From contig JAUHVR010000006.1 in assembly GCA_030424865.1 (NCBI GenBank), forward strand, positions 1-64,000: a stretch of DNA of 64,000 nucleotides, read 5' to 3'. The position numbers and the translations under genes are program-made. Under the pieces are notes generated by a model. That model was not told the origin of the DNA and searched no databases. It saw only the letters and a program-made list of their open reading frames with translations. Source of the stretch: Alphaproteobacteria bacterium (GTDB taxonomy: Bacteria; Pseudomonadota; Alphaproteobacteria; Rhodobacterales; Rhodobacteraceae). Shown here piece by piece: positions 1-9,089 of the stretch (position 1 is its first letter; each line of letters opens with the position of its first letter).

Positions 1-125
1 ACATTGAGCTATTCTACAACCCAAAGCGCAAACACACGAACAACGGCATGCTGTCGCCCGTTGACTTCGAAGAACGACAGCTCAAACTGGAAAAGGCAGG
101 CGTCTAGGAAACTAGGGGCACCTCA
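1..125 (+). mobile_element. Right end of an IS3-family insertion sequence
   Basis: The window opens inside the 3' part of an IS3-type transposase gene. About 18 bases after its stop codon the sequence ends in CTAGGGGCACCTCA, whose reverse complement starts with TGAGGTGCCCC. That is the TG...CA form expected for an IS3 terminal inverted repeat. The left end lies outside the window, so the repeat match and the target duplication cannot be confirmed. The exact boundary at 125 is an inference. Confidence 0.6.
3..107 (+). CDS. IS3-family transposase (OrfB), C-terminal fragment
   Basis: Only the last 34 residues are in the window. They read IELFYNPKRKHTNN, followed by GMLSPVDFEERQ and a short tail. 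This is the hallmark end of the IS3 OrfB DDE integrase: a YNxxRxH-type segment and then a G-x-L-SP-x-x-FE motif. The catalytic DDE residues would lie upstream, outside the window. Whether the complete element is intact and active cannot be judged from here. Confidence 0.85.
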   Translation: MELFYNPKRKHTNNGMLSPVDFEERQLKLEKAGV

Positions 126-233
126 ACCTTCACGACAAGCGATACCGGAGCGGTGGTGTCGGTTGAAAGAATGCCCGACGGTGACGAAGATAGCGGAGCG
201 GGGGACGATCTGCCTTTGGCCTTGTCCGCCTGA
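126..233 (+). pseudogene. Possible 3' tail of a gene cut by the IS insertion
   Basis: Directly after the inferred IS end an open frame continues for 35 codons to a TGA. The encoded peptide has a polar, acidic end (VVSVERMPDGDEDSGAGDD and then a short hydrophobic tail). It has no start codon of its own at the junction. That is what would be left of the 3' end of a host gene split by the insertion. The frame converges on mipZ with an 18-bp gap. The peptide is too short to name, and chance openness of this length is possible in GC-rich DNA. Confidence 0.3.
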
Positions 234-251
234 TCTTACGGCCTGCCCCGG

Positions 252-1061
252 TCAGAACGTGATCCGGACACCGGGCAGTTGCAACGACTTGATCAATTCC
301 CGCATTTCCTGCCGCGCGGCGATGTTCGAAATGCTGAGCTGTCGAACGCCCAGGTCGCGCAGGTCCAACAGCGTCAAGCCGCGGGGGAAGAGTTCCCGGA
401 AGATCACCCGCTCATGGAAACCGGGCGCGATGCGAAACCCGATCCGCTTGGACAGCTTTTCCAGCGCTTTTTCGAGCTTTTGCTTGTTGATCATGTTCTG
501 CGCGCCCACACGGTTGCGCAGAACGACCCAGTCAATCGGCTTCAGCCCGGCCTGTGCCCGCATCTGGCGTGCGTTCCAGACCATCTCGGAATAGACCGAG
601 GGACCAAGAACCTTGCCGCCATCTGGTGAGACTCGGGCCAACAGGTCGAAATCGACAAAGCTGTCATTCAACGGTGTGACAAGCGTGTCGGCCAGCGAAT
701 GAGCGACCTGGCTCAGCCGCGTGTGCGATCCAGGGCAATCGACCAGGACAAAATCATTGTCGCGATCCAACTGGCGCATGCCCTCGCGCAGCCTGCGGTC
801 AAAGGCATTCTCGCCCGGCTTCAACTCGCTTTCCGGAACCTCGGGCAGATCCAGATAGGTGGGCGTCGGCAGCGTGATGCCTTCGGTTTTTTGCAAATGC
901 AGGCGGTTGTCGATGTAGCGGCCAAGCGACCGCTGCCGAAGGTCCAGATCCATCGCGCCGACGCGATGTCCCATGCGCGACAGCGCCGTTGCGATGTGCA
1001 TCGAGACGGTGGATTTGCCTGCCCCGCCTTTTTCGTTTCCAACCACGATGATATGCGCCAC
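252..1061 (-). CDS. mipZ: MipZ-like division-plane positioning ATPase (ParA/MinD family)
   Basis: This 269-residue ParA/MinD-superfamily ATPase begins with MAHIIVVGNEKGGAGKST, the deviant Walker A motif (residues 11-18), followed by a DLDLRQRSLGRY segment typical of MipZ. Caulobacter MipZ has about the same length (277 residues). In that family the protein dimerises on ATP, forms a gradient from ParB at the poles and inhibits FtsZ assembly away from midcell. I chose the GTG at 1059-1061 because GAGAGGA sits just upstream and the protein then begins like MipZ. An upstream ATG would add a basic extension. It lies about 200 bp downstream of a membrane winged-helix gene on the same strand. Confidence 0.9.
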   Translation of the reverse strand: MAHIIVVGNEKGGAGKSTVSMHIATALSRMGHRVGAMDLDLRQRSLGRYIDNRLHLQKTEGITLPTPTYLDLPEVPESELKPGENAFDRRLREGMRQLDRDNDFVLVDCPGSHTRLSQVAHSLADTLVTPLNDSFVDFDLLARVSPDGGKVLGPSVYSEMVWNARQMRAQAGLKPIDWVVLRNRVGAQNMINKQKLEKALEKLSKRIGFRIAPGFHERVIFRELFPRGLTLLDLRDLGVRQLSISNIAARQEMRELIKSLQLPGVRITF

Positions 1062-1271
1062 GCCGCGTCCTCTCATACCGGCCGCCTTGTCTCGGCGGTT
1101 TCCGCACACCGCTTAGCCTGCGCACCTCGCAAGGAAAAGAGGGCATATTGCAGTAGGTGACACCGAGGGCGCCCAAAGCCGAATCTGGACGCGCGCCGCC
1201 TGAAAAAGCAGGCATCCGATCCGTCAACGAAAAAGAGTGTGACCGTGCCGAGGATTGCATCCGGCCCCGCG

Positions 1272-1976
1272 TCACACCACGCGAATCACGTCCTTGTCGA
1301 TCGACAGATGATAGCCGCGGCGCGAGATGTTCTTGACCAGCAACTCGGACACCATCTGGTTGCCCAGCCCGTCACGCAACCGCTTGATCCGGGTCGCCCC
1401 GGCGGCTTCTTCGCAATCGGCTTCGGCCCGGCCCGAAATGACGGCTTCGATCTGCGCGCCGGTCAACACCTCGTCGTCCATGCGGGCCTCGGCCAGGACC
1501 GAAAGCGTTTCCATGGCTGCTTCGGTGAGTTTGAAGCCCATGTTGTTCAGGTAGACCGTCTTTTCATCGCGGCTGATGATCAACGAGCTGACCTGAATCC
1601 CCGATTTTTCGATTTGTGCCATACGGCGGTTCAAAGCCACCAGCATCACGAGAAACACCAGCGCGGCGATCAAAAGGGCGGTCGCAAAGACAAGCAACAC
1701 AAAGATCACGACGCGATAGCTGGTCAGGGTTTCGGAAAACGCGGTGCCGGACAGCGCCAGGATCTCGAGCAGCTTGATCTCGGCATTGCTGGTCAACTCA
1801 TCGTTTTCGACAAAGATCCGCTCGACACGCGCGTTAAAGGCATTGGCGTCAGGCAGGGTCAGGAACAGGAACACGGCCGTCAGCAGCAGGATCAGAACGA
1901 TGGCCACGGTTCCGGCCATGACCACACGGTTGCCCGAGCGACGCGAGTCGGCGGCGGATCTGACCTCTTCCTGCAC
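1272..1976 (-). CDS. Membrane-anchored OmpR-type winged-helix protein
   Basis: The 234-residue protein has two hydrophobic spans (about 19-41 and 88-115) around a roughly 45-residue loop. A soluble C-terminal domain follows (about 128-230). That domain matches the OmpR/PhoB winged-helix pattern: LTEAAMETLSVLAE (alpha1), a recognition helix region ATRIKRLRDGLG, and the closing wing LLVKNISRRGYHLSI. No receiver domain is present. Such a layout resembles ToxR/CadC-like regulators with the topology turned round: membrane spans first, DNA-binding domain last. It starts 18 bp after the stop of the small exported protein on the same strand, so the two probably form an operon. The regulator role is inferred from the fold only. 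Confidence 0.7.
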   Translation of the reverse strand: MQEEVRSAADSRRSGNRVVMAGTVAIVLILLLTAVFLFLTLPDANAFNARVERIFVENDELTSNAEIKLLEILALSGTAFSETLTSYRVVIFVLLVFATALLIAALVFLVMLVALNRRMAQIEKSGIQVSSLIISRDEKTVYLNNMGFKLTEAAMETLSVLAEARMDDEVLTGAQIEAVISGRAEADCEEAAGATRIKRLRDGLGNQMVSELLVKNISRRGYHLSIDKDVIRVV

Positions 1977-1994
1977 GGTGCGGGTTCCCGAAGA

Positions 1995-2234
1995 TTACTG
2001 TTCCTTTACGGACAGTACCTTTAGCAGGGTCAACCCCTGCGATGCCAGTCTGGTTTGCAACTGTACCTGGGCCGAGGCGACGGTGCATGGCCCTTCGACC
2101 TGAACCACGTCGTAGATCAGCTTCAGGGGGTTGTCGCTTTTGGCTTTGAATTCGGCCTGGCACGCGGCCGCTGCGGGCCCGGCCAAGGCCATCATTGCTG
2201 CGATGAGGGCGGGTATGATGAGTGAGTGTCTCAT
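1995..2234 (-). CDS. Small exported protein, unknown function
   Basis: From the ATG at 2232-2234 the product is 79 residues and starts with a standard Sec signal peptide (MRHSLIIPALIAAMMALAG, cleavage likely after PAAA). The mature part of about 55 residues has two cysteines (ACQAEF and GPCTV), which could form a disulfide in the periplasm. A longer in-frame start 14 codons upstream would put charged residues before the signal, so I prefer the internal ATG. It is the first gene of a likely pair with the membrane winged-helix protein. I do not recognise the family. Confidence 0.6.
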   Translation of the reverse strand: MRHSLIIPALIAAMMALAGPAAAACQAEFKAKSDNPLKLIYDVVQVEGPCTVASAQVQLQTRLASQGLTLLKVLSVKEQ

Positions 2235-2421
2235 GCGGATAAGATGTCGTGCGGCCCGTTGAAATTCAATAACCATCGGCAGTTAGCGCGTTGATATCGG
2301 ATAACAGGGCGGTGTTATTGCTTGCCCGGCGGCGGTCGACCCAGTGTTTGTTCATCGCCACGGGCCATCAGTTGGAACGCGGCACCCATACAACAAACCC
2401 CGTCTTGAAGGAGACATTCCA

Positions 2422-2868
2422 ATGACCCGCAAATTCATCGCAACCATTCTTGCCGCCGCCGTTGCCGTCACCACCATGGGCAGCACCGCCCAGGCGCATC
2501 ACAAAAATGACGACCTGATCAAGTTTCTCGGAGCAGCCACCACTCTTATCATCATCGGCAACGCGCTGAAGAACAGCAACCACAACTATGGATACAGCTA
2601 TCAGTACCACTCGCCGAACAAAGGCAAGGTGTACTACAACCACAAGCCGAAGGGGAAACCTGCGCTTCCGGGTGGCTGCATTCGCACGGCCAAGAACAAG
2701 AAAGGCCAGACCTATCGCGTGTTCAGCCGTCACTGCCTGAAGAACCACTACAAGGCTGTGCATAAGCTGCCGAACTCTTGCGCCATCAAATATCGTAACC
2801 TCAAGGGTAAGGTCCGCGGCGGCTTTGGCATCAACTGCCTGAAGAACAAGGGCTTCAAGATCCACTAA
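2422..2868 (+). CDS. Lysine-rich exported protein with two Cys-pair repeats
   Basis: A GAAGGAGA ribosome-binding site precedes the ATG. The 148-residue product has a Sec signal peptide (residues 1-25, ending AQA), a hydrophobic patch (33-48) and a His/Tyr/Asn-rich stretch. It ends in two similar repeats of about 32 residues (82-113 and 116-147). Each repeat starts LP, has a cysteine and a second cysteine 19 positions later (C86/C105 and C120/C139), then a CLKN motif. The mature protein is strongly basic and uses Lys where this genome usually favours Arg. I know similar small basic repeat proteins from Rhodobacteraceae, but none with a known function. It is a single-gene unit closed by a strong terminator. 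Confidence 0.7.
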   Translation: MTRKFIATILAAAVAVTTMGSTAQAHHKNDDLIKFLGAATTLIIIGNALKNSNHNYGYSYQYHSPNKGKVYYNHKPKGKPALPGGCIRTAKNKKGQTYRVFSRHCLKNHYKAVHKLPNSCAIKYRNLKGKVRGGFGINCLKNKGFKIH

Positions 2869-2918
2869 CTCGACCGAGCAGGGATGTGGCCTGCCCCCTT
2901 TAGGTCACTTCCGGGAAC

Positions 2919-2960
2919 CGCGCGCGACACTGGTCATGGGTCGCGCGCGTTTCTTTTTTT
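2919..2960 (+). terminator. Rho-independent terminator
   Basis: A perfect 10-bp stem (2919-2928 pairing with 2940-2949, arm CGCGCGCGAC) with an 11-nt loop is followed by a T-rich run (2950-2960). It lies 50 bp after the exported repeat protein and 37 bp before rnhB, so it separates the two transcription units. Confidence 0.85.
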
Positions 2961-2996
2961 CTTGCGGGTGGCCCGGCCCGCTGCTTTCAAGGGGGA

Positions 2997-3620
2997 ATGA
3001 CCGGGCTTCCTGATTTTTCGCTGGAACAGGCGCTTTTGGCGCGCGAGGCCACCCGCGTGGCCGGTGTGGACGAGGTCGGGCGCGGCCCATTGGCCGGACC
3101 GGTCGTTGCCGCAGCCGTGGTTCTGGATCCGGCCGCGATCCCCGAGGGGATGAACGATTCAAAGAAACTGACAGCCAAGCGGCGCGCAGCGGTCCTGCAG
3201 GAACTGCATGCGACGGCGCAGATCGGGATTGGCGCGGCCTCGGTCGAAGAGATTGACGAGATCAATATCCTGCGGGCCAGCCATCTGGCGATGCTGCGCG
3301 CGGTCGAAGCTTTGCCGGTTTCGCCCGATCATCTGCTGATTGACGGCAACATGTTGCCCCGAGGGATCAACCGGCCCGCCACGGCGGTGGTCAAGGGCGA
3401 CGCGCGCAGTCTGTCGATTGCCGCAGCCTCGATCGTGGCCAAGCAACACCGCGACGCGATCATGCGCGATCTGGCGCAGGACTTCCCGGGATACGGCTGG
3501 GACAGCAACGCCGGTTACCCGACCAAATGTCACAAAAATGCACTGCTAGAGATTGGGGTGACCCCACACCATAGACGTTCGTTCAAACCTGTCCACAACA
3601 TCTTGTATCAAGCGAAATAG
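2997..3620 (+). CDS. rnhB: Ribonuclease HII
   Basis: The 207-residue protein carries the RNase HII signature GVDEVGRGPLAGPVVAAAVV near residue 23, with the catalytic DE pair. It then has NDSKKLTAKRR, the LLIDGN aspartate segment, and AAASIVAKQHRD in the middle. The enzyme cuts the RNA strand of RNA/DNA hybrids at single ribonucleotides left in DNA. Length is normal for the family. An AAGGGGGA run just upstream serves as ribosome-binding site. It sits upstream of ccrM, separated by the GANTC-rich promoter region. Confidence 0.95.
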   Translation: MTGLPDFSLEQALLAREATRVAGVDEVGRGPLAGPVVAAAVVLDPAAIPEGMNDSKKLTAKRRAAVLQELHATAQIGIGAASVEEIDEINILRASHLAMLRAVEALPVSPDHLLIDGNMLPRGINRPATAVVKGDARSLSIAAASIVAKQHRDAIMRDLAQDFPGYGWDSNAGYPTKCHKNALLEIGVTPHHRRSFKPVHNILYQAK

Positions 3621-3630
3621 TTAAGTCGTT

Positions 3631-4833
<1,203 letters not shown>

Positions 4834-4864
4834 AGCTTCCAAGAGTTCAAAAGAATACCGCCGA

Positions 4865-4924
4865 TGCCCCTGGCCGTACCAGGGGCGTTCACCTGGCCCC
4901 GTCTTCGCGACGGGGCCATTTTTT
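4865..4924 (+). terminator. Terminator of ccrM (two hairpins, T-run)
   Basis: A first hairpin (arms GCCCCTGG/CCAGGGGC, 4865-4885) is followed by a perfect 9-bp stem GGCCCCGTC with a 5-nt loop (4895-4917). A run of T follows (4919-4924). It lies 30 bp after the ccrM stop, a typical Rho-independent layout. Confidence 0.85.
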
Positions 4925-4985
4925 CGTGACTTGACCTTTCGTGTGAGGTGCCCAGATCATCGGGACGTAGACGAAAGGACACCCC

Positions 4986-5651
4986 ATGCGGATCAACGCC
5001 GATTTTTCCCAGCCCGTCACCATCCGGCCCGAGGATTACGCCTGGGTGGCTTCTCCGGCCTCGGGTGTGGATCGCATGATGCTGGACCGGATCGGCGAAG
5101 AGGTCGCGCGGGCGACAACCATCGTGCGCTTTGCGCCGGACAGCCAGTTCGACAGCCATGAACATGGCGGCGGCGAAGAGTTTCTGGTGCTCGAAGGCGT
5201 GTTTTCGGACGAACATGCGGACTATCCGGCGGGGACCTACGTACGCAATCCGATCGGCACCGCACATCGGCCCCACATCGGGCCAGAGGGCGCAAAAATC
5301 CTGGTCAAGCTGCATCAGTTTCAGGTCGACGACACCGAGCAAAAGGTGATCGACACGCGAAACGGCTCTTACGCCGAGGGTGCCGCGCCCGGCGTGTCCG
5401 AGATGGTCCTGCATCAGGTTCCCAGCGAAACCGTGCGAATGGTGCGCCTGGCGGCGGGGGCGGACCTGCCGACCCCGGAAGTGGGCACGGCAGAAGAGAT
5501 CTTTGTCGTCGAAGGCCAGCTGACCGGAGCCGGTGACGCGTATCCGCAGGGCACATGGTTGCGAAGCCCCGACAACGCAACGCGTGCGTTGAGCGCCGAG
5601 ACAGAGGCCCTGTTGTTCATCAAGACCGGCCATCTGCCCCGCGACGCCTAG
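4986..5651 (+). CDS. Double-cupin protein (ChrR-like cupin domain)
   Basis: The 221-residue protein has two cupin folds. The first carries HEHGGGEEF (H58, H60, E64) and a later histidine in GTAH (H94), which can bind a metal. The second (about 140-215) keeps the EEIFVVEGQ strand but lacks the histidine pair. The family is the cupin domain of the anti-sigma factor ChrR, but the zinc-binding N-terminal helical domain of ChrR is missing and no ECF sigma gene is adjacent. It is therefore unlikely to be an anti-sigma factor itself. A ribosome-binding AAAGGA lies 8 bp upstream. It stands alone behind the ccrM terminator. The substrate is unknown. Confidence 0.8.
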   Translation: MRINADFSQPVTIRPEDYAWVASPASGVDRMMLDRIGEEVARATTIVRFAPDSQFDSHEHGGGEEFLVLEGVFSDEHADYPAGTYVRNPIGTAHRPHIGPEGAKILVKLHQFQVDDTEQKVIDTRNGSYAEGAAPGVSEMVLHQVPSETVRMVRLAAGADLPTPEVGTAEEIFVVEGQLTGAGDAYPQGTWLRSPDNATRALSAETEALLFIKTGHLPRDA

Positions 5652-5690
5652 GGACTTTCCAACCCTGGCCAAAGCCCCTAAGCCCGACCC

Positions 5691-6575
5691 ATGGATATTC
5701 GTGCGATTTTCATGGGTTTGGCCTTTGCGGTCATGTGGTCCTCGGCCTTTACCTCGGCCCGGATCATTGTGGCCTCGGCTCCGCCGATCAGTGCCCTGGC
5801 GCTGCGGTTTCTGCTGTCGGGGCTGATCGCTGTCGTGATTGCCCGCTGGCTTGGGCAAAGCTGGGCGCTGACCCGGTCGCAATGGCGGGCGACGATCGTC
5901 TTTGGCATCTGCCAGAACGCGCTGTACCTGGGCCTGTATTTCGTCGCGATGCAGACCGTTCAGGCCTCTCTGGCGGCCATCATTGCCTCGACCATGCCGC
6001 TGCTGGTGGCGCTGGCGGGCTGGGTGGTCTTTGGCGAAAGGGTCCGTTTTCTGGGCGTGGCCGGGCTGGTGGCAGGGCTGGTCGGGGTCGGGCTGATCAT
6101 GGGCGCGCGGTTGCAGGGCGGGGTGGACCTGTTCGGCCTGGGCCTGTGCATCCTGGGTGTGTTGTCGCTGACGGTGGCAACGCTGGCATTGCGCAACGCC
6201 ACCTCGGGGGGAAATTTCCTGATGGTCGTCGGATTGCAGATGCTGGTGGGCAGCGCGGTCCTTTGGGTGGCCGGCCTGTCGCTTGAAACCTTGACGGTCC
6301 AGCCCAGTTGGACGCTGCTGGCGGCCTTTGCCTACACCACGCTGGTGCCGGGTCTGGCCGCAACCTTTGTCTGGTTCCTGCTGGTCGACCGCATCGGCAC
6401 GGTCAAGGCGTCGACGTTCCACTTTCTGAACCCCTTTCTGGGCGTGGCCATCGCCGCCCTGATCCTGGGCGAGGGGCTGGGGCCGCTTGACATTCTGGGT
6501 GTCGCCGTGATCGCGGGGGGCATCCTTGCGGTGCAGCTTTCGAAACAAACCCCACACAAGCGTGAGGACGCGTAA
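5691..6575 (+). CDS. EamA/DMT-family membrane exporter
   Basis: The 294-residue protein has ten predicted hydrophobic spans in two EamA repeats, starting MDIRAIFMGLAFAVMWSSAFTSA, the usual opening of RhaT/YdcZ-type drug/metabolite transporters. Members export amino acids, metabolites or drugs. Nothing here fixes the substrate. The gene starts 39 bp after the cupin gene on the same strand and is followed 38 bp later by the CcdA gene, so the three may be cotranscribed. Confidence 0.85.
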   Translation: MDIRAIFMGLAFAVMWSSAFTSARIIVASAPPISALALRFLLSGLIAVVIARWLGQSWALTRSQWRATIVFGICQNALYLGLYFVAMQTVQASLAAIIASTMPLLVALAGWVVFGERVRFLGVAGLVAGLVGVGLIMGARLQGGVDLFGLGLCILGVLSLTVATLALRNATSGGNFLMVVGLQMLVGSAVLWVAGLSLETLTVQPSWTLLAAFAYTTLVPGLAATFVWFLLVDRIGTVKASTFHFLNPFLGVAIAALILGEGLGPLDILGVAVIAGGILAVQLSKQTPHKREDA

Positions 6576-6613
6576 GAGGAAGTTTTGGTGACAGCGGCCC
6601 GGATTCGCGGATT

Positions 6614-7336
6614 ATGCAAACCATGGAATTTGTGTTTGCCTATGCCGCCGGTCTGCTGACCCTGATCAATCCCTGCGTTCTGCCGGTGTTGCCGATCGTG
6701 TTGGCGACGGCGCTGCAGGCCAGTCGCTGGGGGCCCGCCGTGCTGGCCCTGGGCATGAGCCTGTCCTTCGTTGTCCTTGGCCTGAGCGTGACGGCCTTTG
6801 GCCATCTCATTGGCCTGACGGTGGACGTGGTCAGCCAGATCGGGGCCGGGCTGATGGTGCTTTTTGGCGTGATCCTGCTGGTGCCCCGGTTCTCGGGGGT
6901 CATGGCGACGGCGACGGCCGGTCTTTCGGCGCGGGCGGATGCCGGGATGGATCACCTGGACCGATCCTCGCTGAACGGTCAGTTCCTGGGCGGCCTGCTG
7001 CTGGGCGCCGTCTGGAGCCCCTGCATCGGGCCAACACTGGGCAGCGCCATCGGGCTTGCCAGCCAGGGCGAAAGCCTGGGCCGCGCGGGTCTGATCATGG
7101 TGTTCTTTGCCCTGGGTGTCTCGACGCTGATCGTCGGGCTGGCCTATGTGGCGCAGGGAGCCCTGTCGCGACGCCGCGAGATGATGCGCAGCTTTGCCGC
7201 GCGGTCGCAGAAAATCCTGGGCGTCGCCTTTCTGTTCGTGGGCCTGGCGTTGCTGTTTCAACTTCACCACTCTGTCGAAGGCTGGCTGCTGTCCGTGATG
7301 CCGGGTTGGCTGGTGGATCTGTCCGTTTCAATCTGA
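6614..7336 (+). CDS. CcdA/DsbD-like membrane thiol reductant carrier
   Basis: The 240-residue protein has six hydrophobic spans with the two conserved cysteines of the CcdA family: C21 in LINPCVLPVLP and C137 in WSPCIGPTLG. CcdA moves reducing power from cytoplasmic thioredoxin across the inner membrane to periplasmic thiol proteins, for cytochrome c maturation or repair of oxidised proteins. A start three codons downstream (ATG at 6623) is equally possible. The next gene, 32 bp downstream, encodes an exported thioredoxin-like protein, its probable partner. Confidence 0.88.
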   Translation: MQTMEFVFAYAAGLLTLINPCVLPVLPIVLATALQASRWGPAVLALGMSLSFVVLGLSVTAFGHLIGLTVDVVSQIGAGLMVLFGVILLVPRFSGVMATATAGLSARADAGMDHLDRSSLNGQFLGGLLLGAVWSPCIGPTLGSAIGLASQGESLGRAGLIMVFFALGVSTLIVGLAYVAQGALSRRREMMRSFAARSQKILGVAFLFVGLALLFQLHHSVEGWLLSVMPGWLVDLSVSI

Positions 7337-7368
7337 GACCTGAAAAACAAGAGAAAAGGGAGACACAC

Positions 7369-7773
7369 ATGGACCGACGCACTTTCCTGACGCTTTCCGG
7401 TGCTGCGGCTTTGGTGCCGGCTGGTGCAATGGCCGCGCCGCTGGACTATACACCCGGGCTGGTGGAACAGCATCTGGCGGCTGGTGACACCGTTTTTCTG
7501 GAGTTCAACACGGATTGGTGTTCGACCTGCGCGGCCCAGCGACGCGTAATGGCCCAGTTGAAGGCCGAAAATCCGGCGTATGAAGAAAACATCGTCTTCA
7601 TCAATGTCGATTGGGATCAGCATTCGCGGTCCGATCTTGCGCGCAACCTGAAGATCCCGCGCCGGTCGACATTGGTCGTTCTGCGAGGGGACCAGGAGTT
7701 GGGCCGCATCGTTGCGCAGACTGGCAAGGCGACCATCAAGGCGCTGATGGATACGGCGCTCACCGCCGTCTGA
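7369..7773 (+). CDS. Tat-exported thioredoxin-like protein
   Basis: The 134-residue protein begins MDRRTFLTLSGAAALVPAGA, a twin-arginine signal (RR at 3-4, hydrophobic core, cleavage after AMA). The mature domain is a thioredoxin fold with the active site WCSTC (C51, C54), a variant of WCxxC, and a later FINVDWD strand. The cis-proline loop is atypical (KIPRRSTLVV). It follows the CcdA gene by 32 bp, which suggests that CcdA keeps this periplasmic thioredoxin reduced. Most periplasmic thioredoxins use Sec. A Tat route implies folding, perhaps with a cofactor or partner, before export. Its targets are unknown. Confidence 0.82.
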   Translation: MDRRTFLTLSGAAALVPAGAMAAPLDYTPGLVEQHLAAGDTVFLEFNTDWCSTCAAQRRVMAQLKAENPAYEENIVFINVDWDQHSRSDLARNLKIPRRSTLVVLRGDQELGRIVAQTGKATIKALMDTALTAV

Positions 7774-7796
7774 CCGCCGTCTCATGCTGGGCGCAA

Positions 7797-7843
7797 CCGG
7801 AAACCTTCAAGGTTTCCGGTCCGGAATTCTTGAAGAATTCCGG
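7797..7843. repeat. Twin-hairpin repeat, copy 1
   Basis: Two perfect palindromic hairpins lie one base apart. The first, 7797-7819, has arms CCGGAAACCTT/AAGGTTTCCGG with loop C. The second, 7821-7843, has arms CCGGAATTCTT/AAGAATTCCGG with loop G. Each has an 11-bp stem and a 1-nt loop. The unit fills the gap between the convergent thioredoxin and aroC genes and ends one base before the aroC stop codon. A second unit of identical architecture occurs at 40590-40636. It may act as a bidirectional terminator or mRNA 3' stabiliser. Confidence 0.85.
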
Positions 7844-8947
7844 TTACCCGATCTGCCCGCGGTTTGCACCGACCTGACCGCGGTGCAGCAGCAGATGGTC
7901 CAGGATCACGCAGGCCATCATGGCCTCGCCCACCGGCACCGCGCGAATGCCGACGCAAGGATCGTGACGCCCCTTGGTGACGATCTCGGTCGCCTCACCG
8001 CTCTTGGTGATCGTCCGCCGCGTGTTCAGGATCGACGAGGTCGGCTTGACCGCAAAGCGCACCACCACATCCTGCCCGGTCGAGATCCCGCCCAGGATCC
8101 CGCCCGCGTGGTTCGACGAATAGACCGGCTGCCCGTCGTTCCCCATGAAAATCTCGTCGGCGTTCTCGACCCCGGTCAACGCCGCCGCCGCCATGCCTTC
8201 GCCGATCTCGACGCCCTTCACGGCGTTGATCGACATCATCGCCGCCGCCAGATCGGTGTCCAGCTTGCCATAGATCGGCGCGCCAAGCCCGGCGGGCACA
8301 CCGCGCGCCACAACCTCGATCACGGCGCCCACCGAGTTGCCGGATTTGCGCAACTCGTCCAGATAGACGGCCCAGTCCTCGGCCGCCTGCGCGTCGGGCA
8401 CCCAAAAGGGGTTCTGTTCGATCTGATCCCAGTCAAAGCGCGCCCGGTCGATCCCGTGCGGGCCCATCTGCACCATGTAACCTGTGATCTGCACATCCGG
8501 TGCCAACGCCTTGATCGCCTCGCGCGCCAGCCCACCGGCCGCCACCCGCGCGGCCGTTTCCCGGGCCGAAGACCGCCCGCCTCCGCGATAGTCGCGGATG
8601 CCGTACTTCTGCCAATAGGTGATGTCGGCATGGCCGGGGCGGAACTTTTCCATGATCTCGGAATAGTCCTTGGACCGCTGATCGGTGTTCTCGATCATCA
8701 GCTGCACCGAGGTCCCCGTCGTCTGCCCTTCGAAGACGCCTGACAGGATCTTGACGGCATCCGGCTCGCGCCGTTGCGTGGTGTATTTGTTCTGTCCGGG
8801 CTTCCGGCGGTCCAGCCAGTGCTGGATCATCGCCTCGTCAATCGGCACACCCGGCGGCACGCCGTCGACCGTTGCCCCCAGCGCGGGTCCGTGGCTTTCG
8901 CCCCAGGTGGTGACGCGAAAGAGATGTCCAAAGGTGTTGAGGCTCAT
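7844..8947 (-). CDS. aroC: Chorismate synthase
   Basis: The 367-residue protein starts [20 protein letters not shown], the first chorismate synthase signature. It continues with [17 protein letters not shown] and ends with [17 protein letters not shown], the other two family patterns. The enzyme turns EPSP into chorismate with reduced FMN, the last step of the shikimate pathway. Length is normal. An AAGGAG box precedes the ATG at 8945-8947. Its 3' end abuts the twin-hairpin repeat. Confidence 0.97.
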   Translation of the reverse strand: MSLNTFGHLFRVTTWGESHGPALGATVDGVPPGVPIDEAMIQHWLDRRKPGQNKYTTQRREPDAVKILSGVFEGQTTGTSVQLMIENTDQRSKDYSEIMEKFRPGHADITYWQKYGIRDYRGGGRSSARETAARVAAGGLAREAIKALAPDVQITGYMVQMGPHGIDRARFDWDQIEQNPFWVPDAQAAEDWAVYLDELRKSGNSVGAVIEVVARGVPAGLGAPIYGKLDTDLAAAMMSINAVKGVEIGEGMAAAALTGVENADEIFMGNDGQPVYSSNHAGGILGGISTGQDVVVRFAVKPTSSILNTRRTITKSGEATEIVTKGRHDPCVGIRAVPVGEAMMACVILDHLLLHRGQVGANRGQIG

Positions 8948-9089
8948 GACCCGGGCTCCTTGTTCCTGGTGCAGGGGATACAAAGAGGCCACGGCATTGC
9001 CAAGGTCATTCCTGCATGAGCCGGTGCCAGATCCGATCTGGCACCGGCAAACGGCCTTGCGGGCAACGCCCAAAGGGGCGTTCGGCGGG

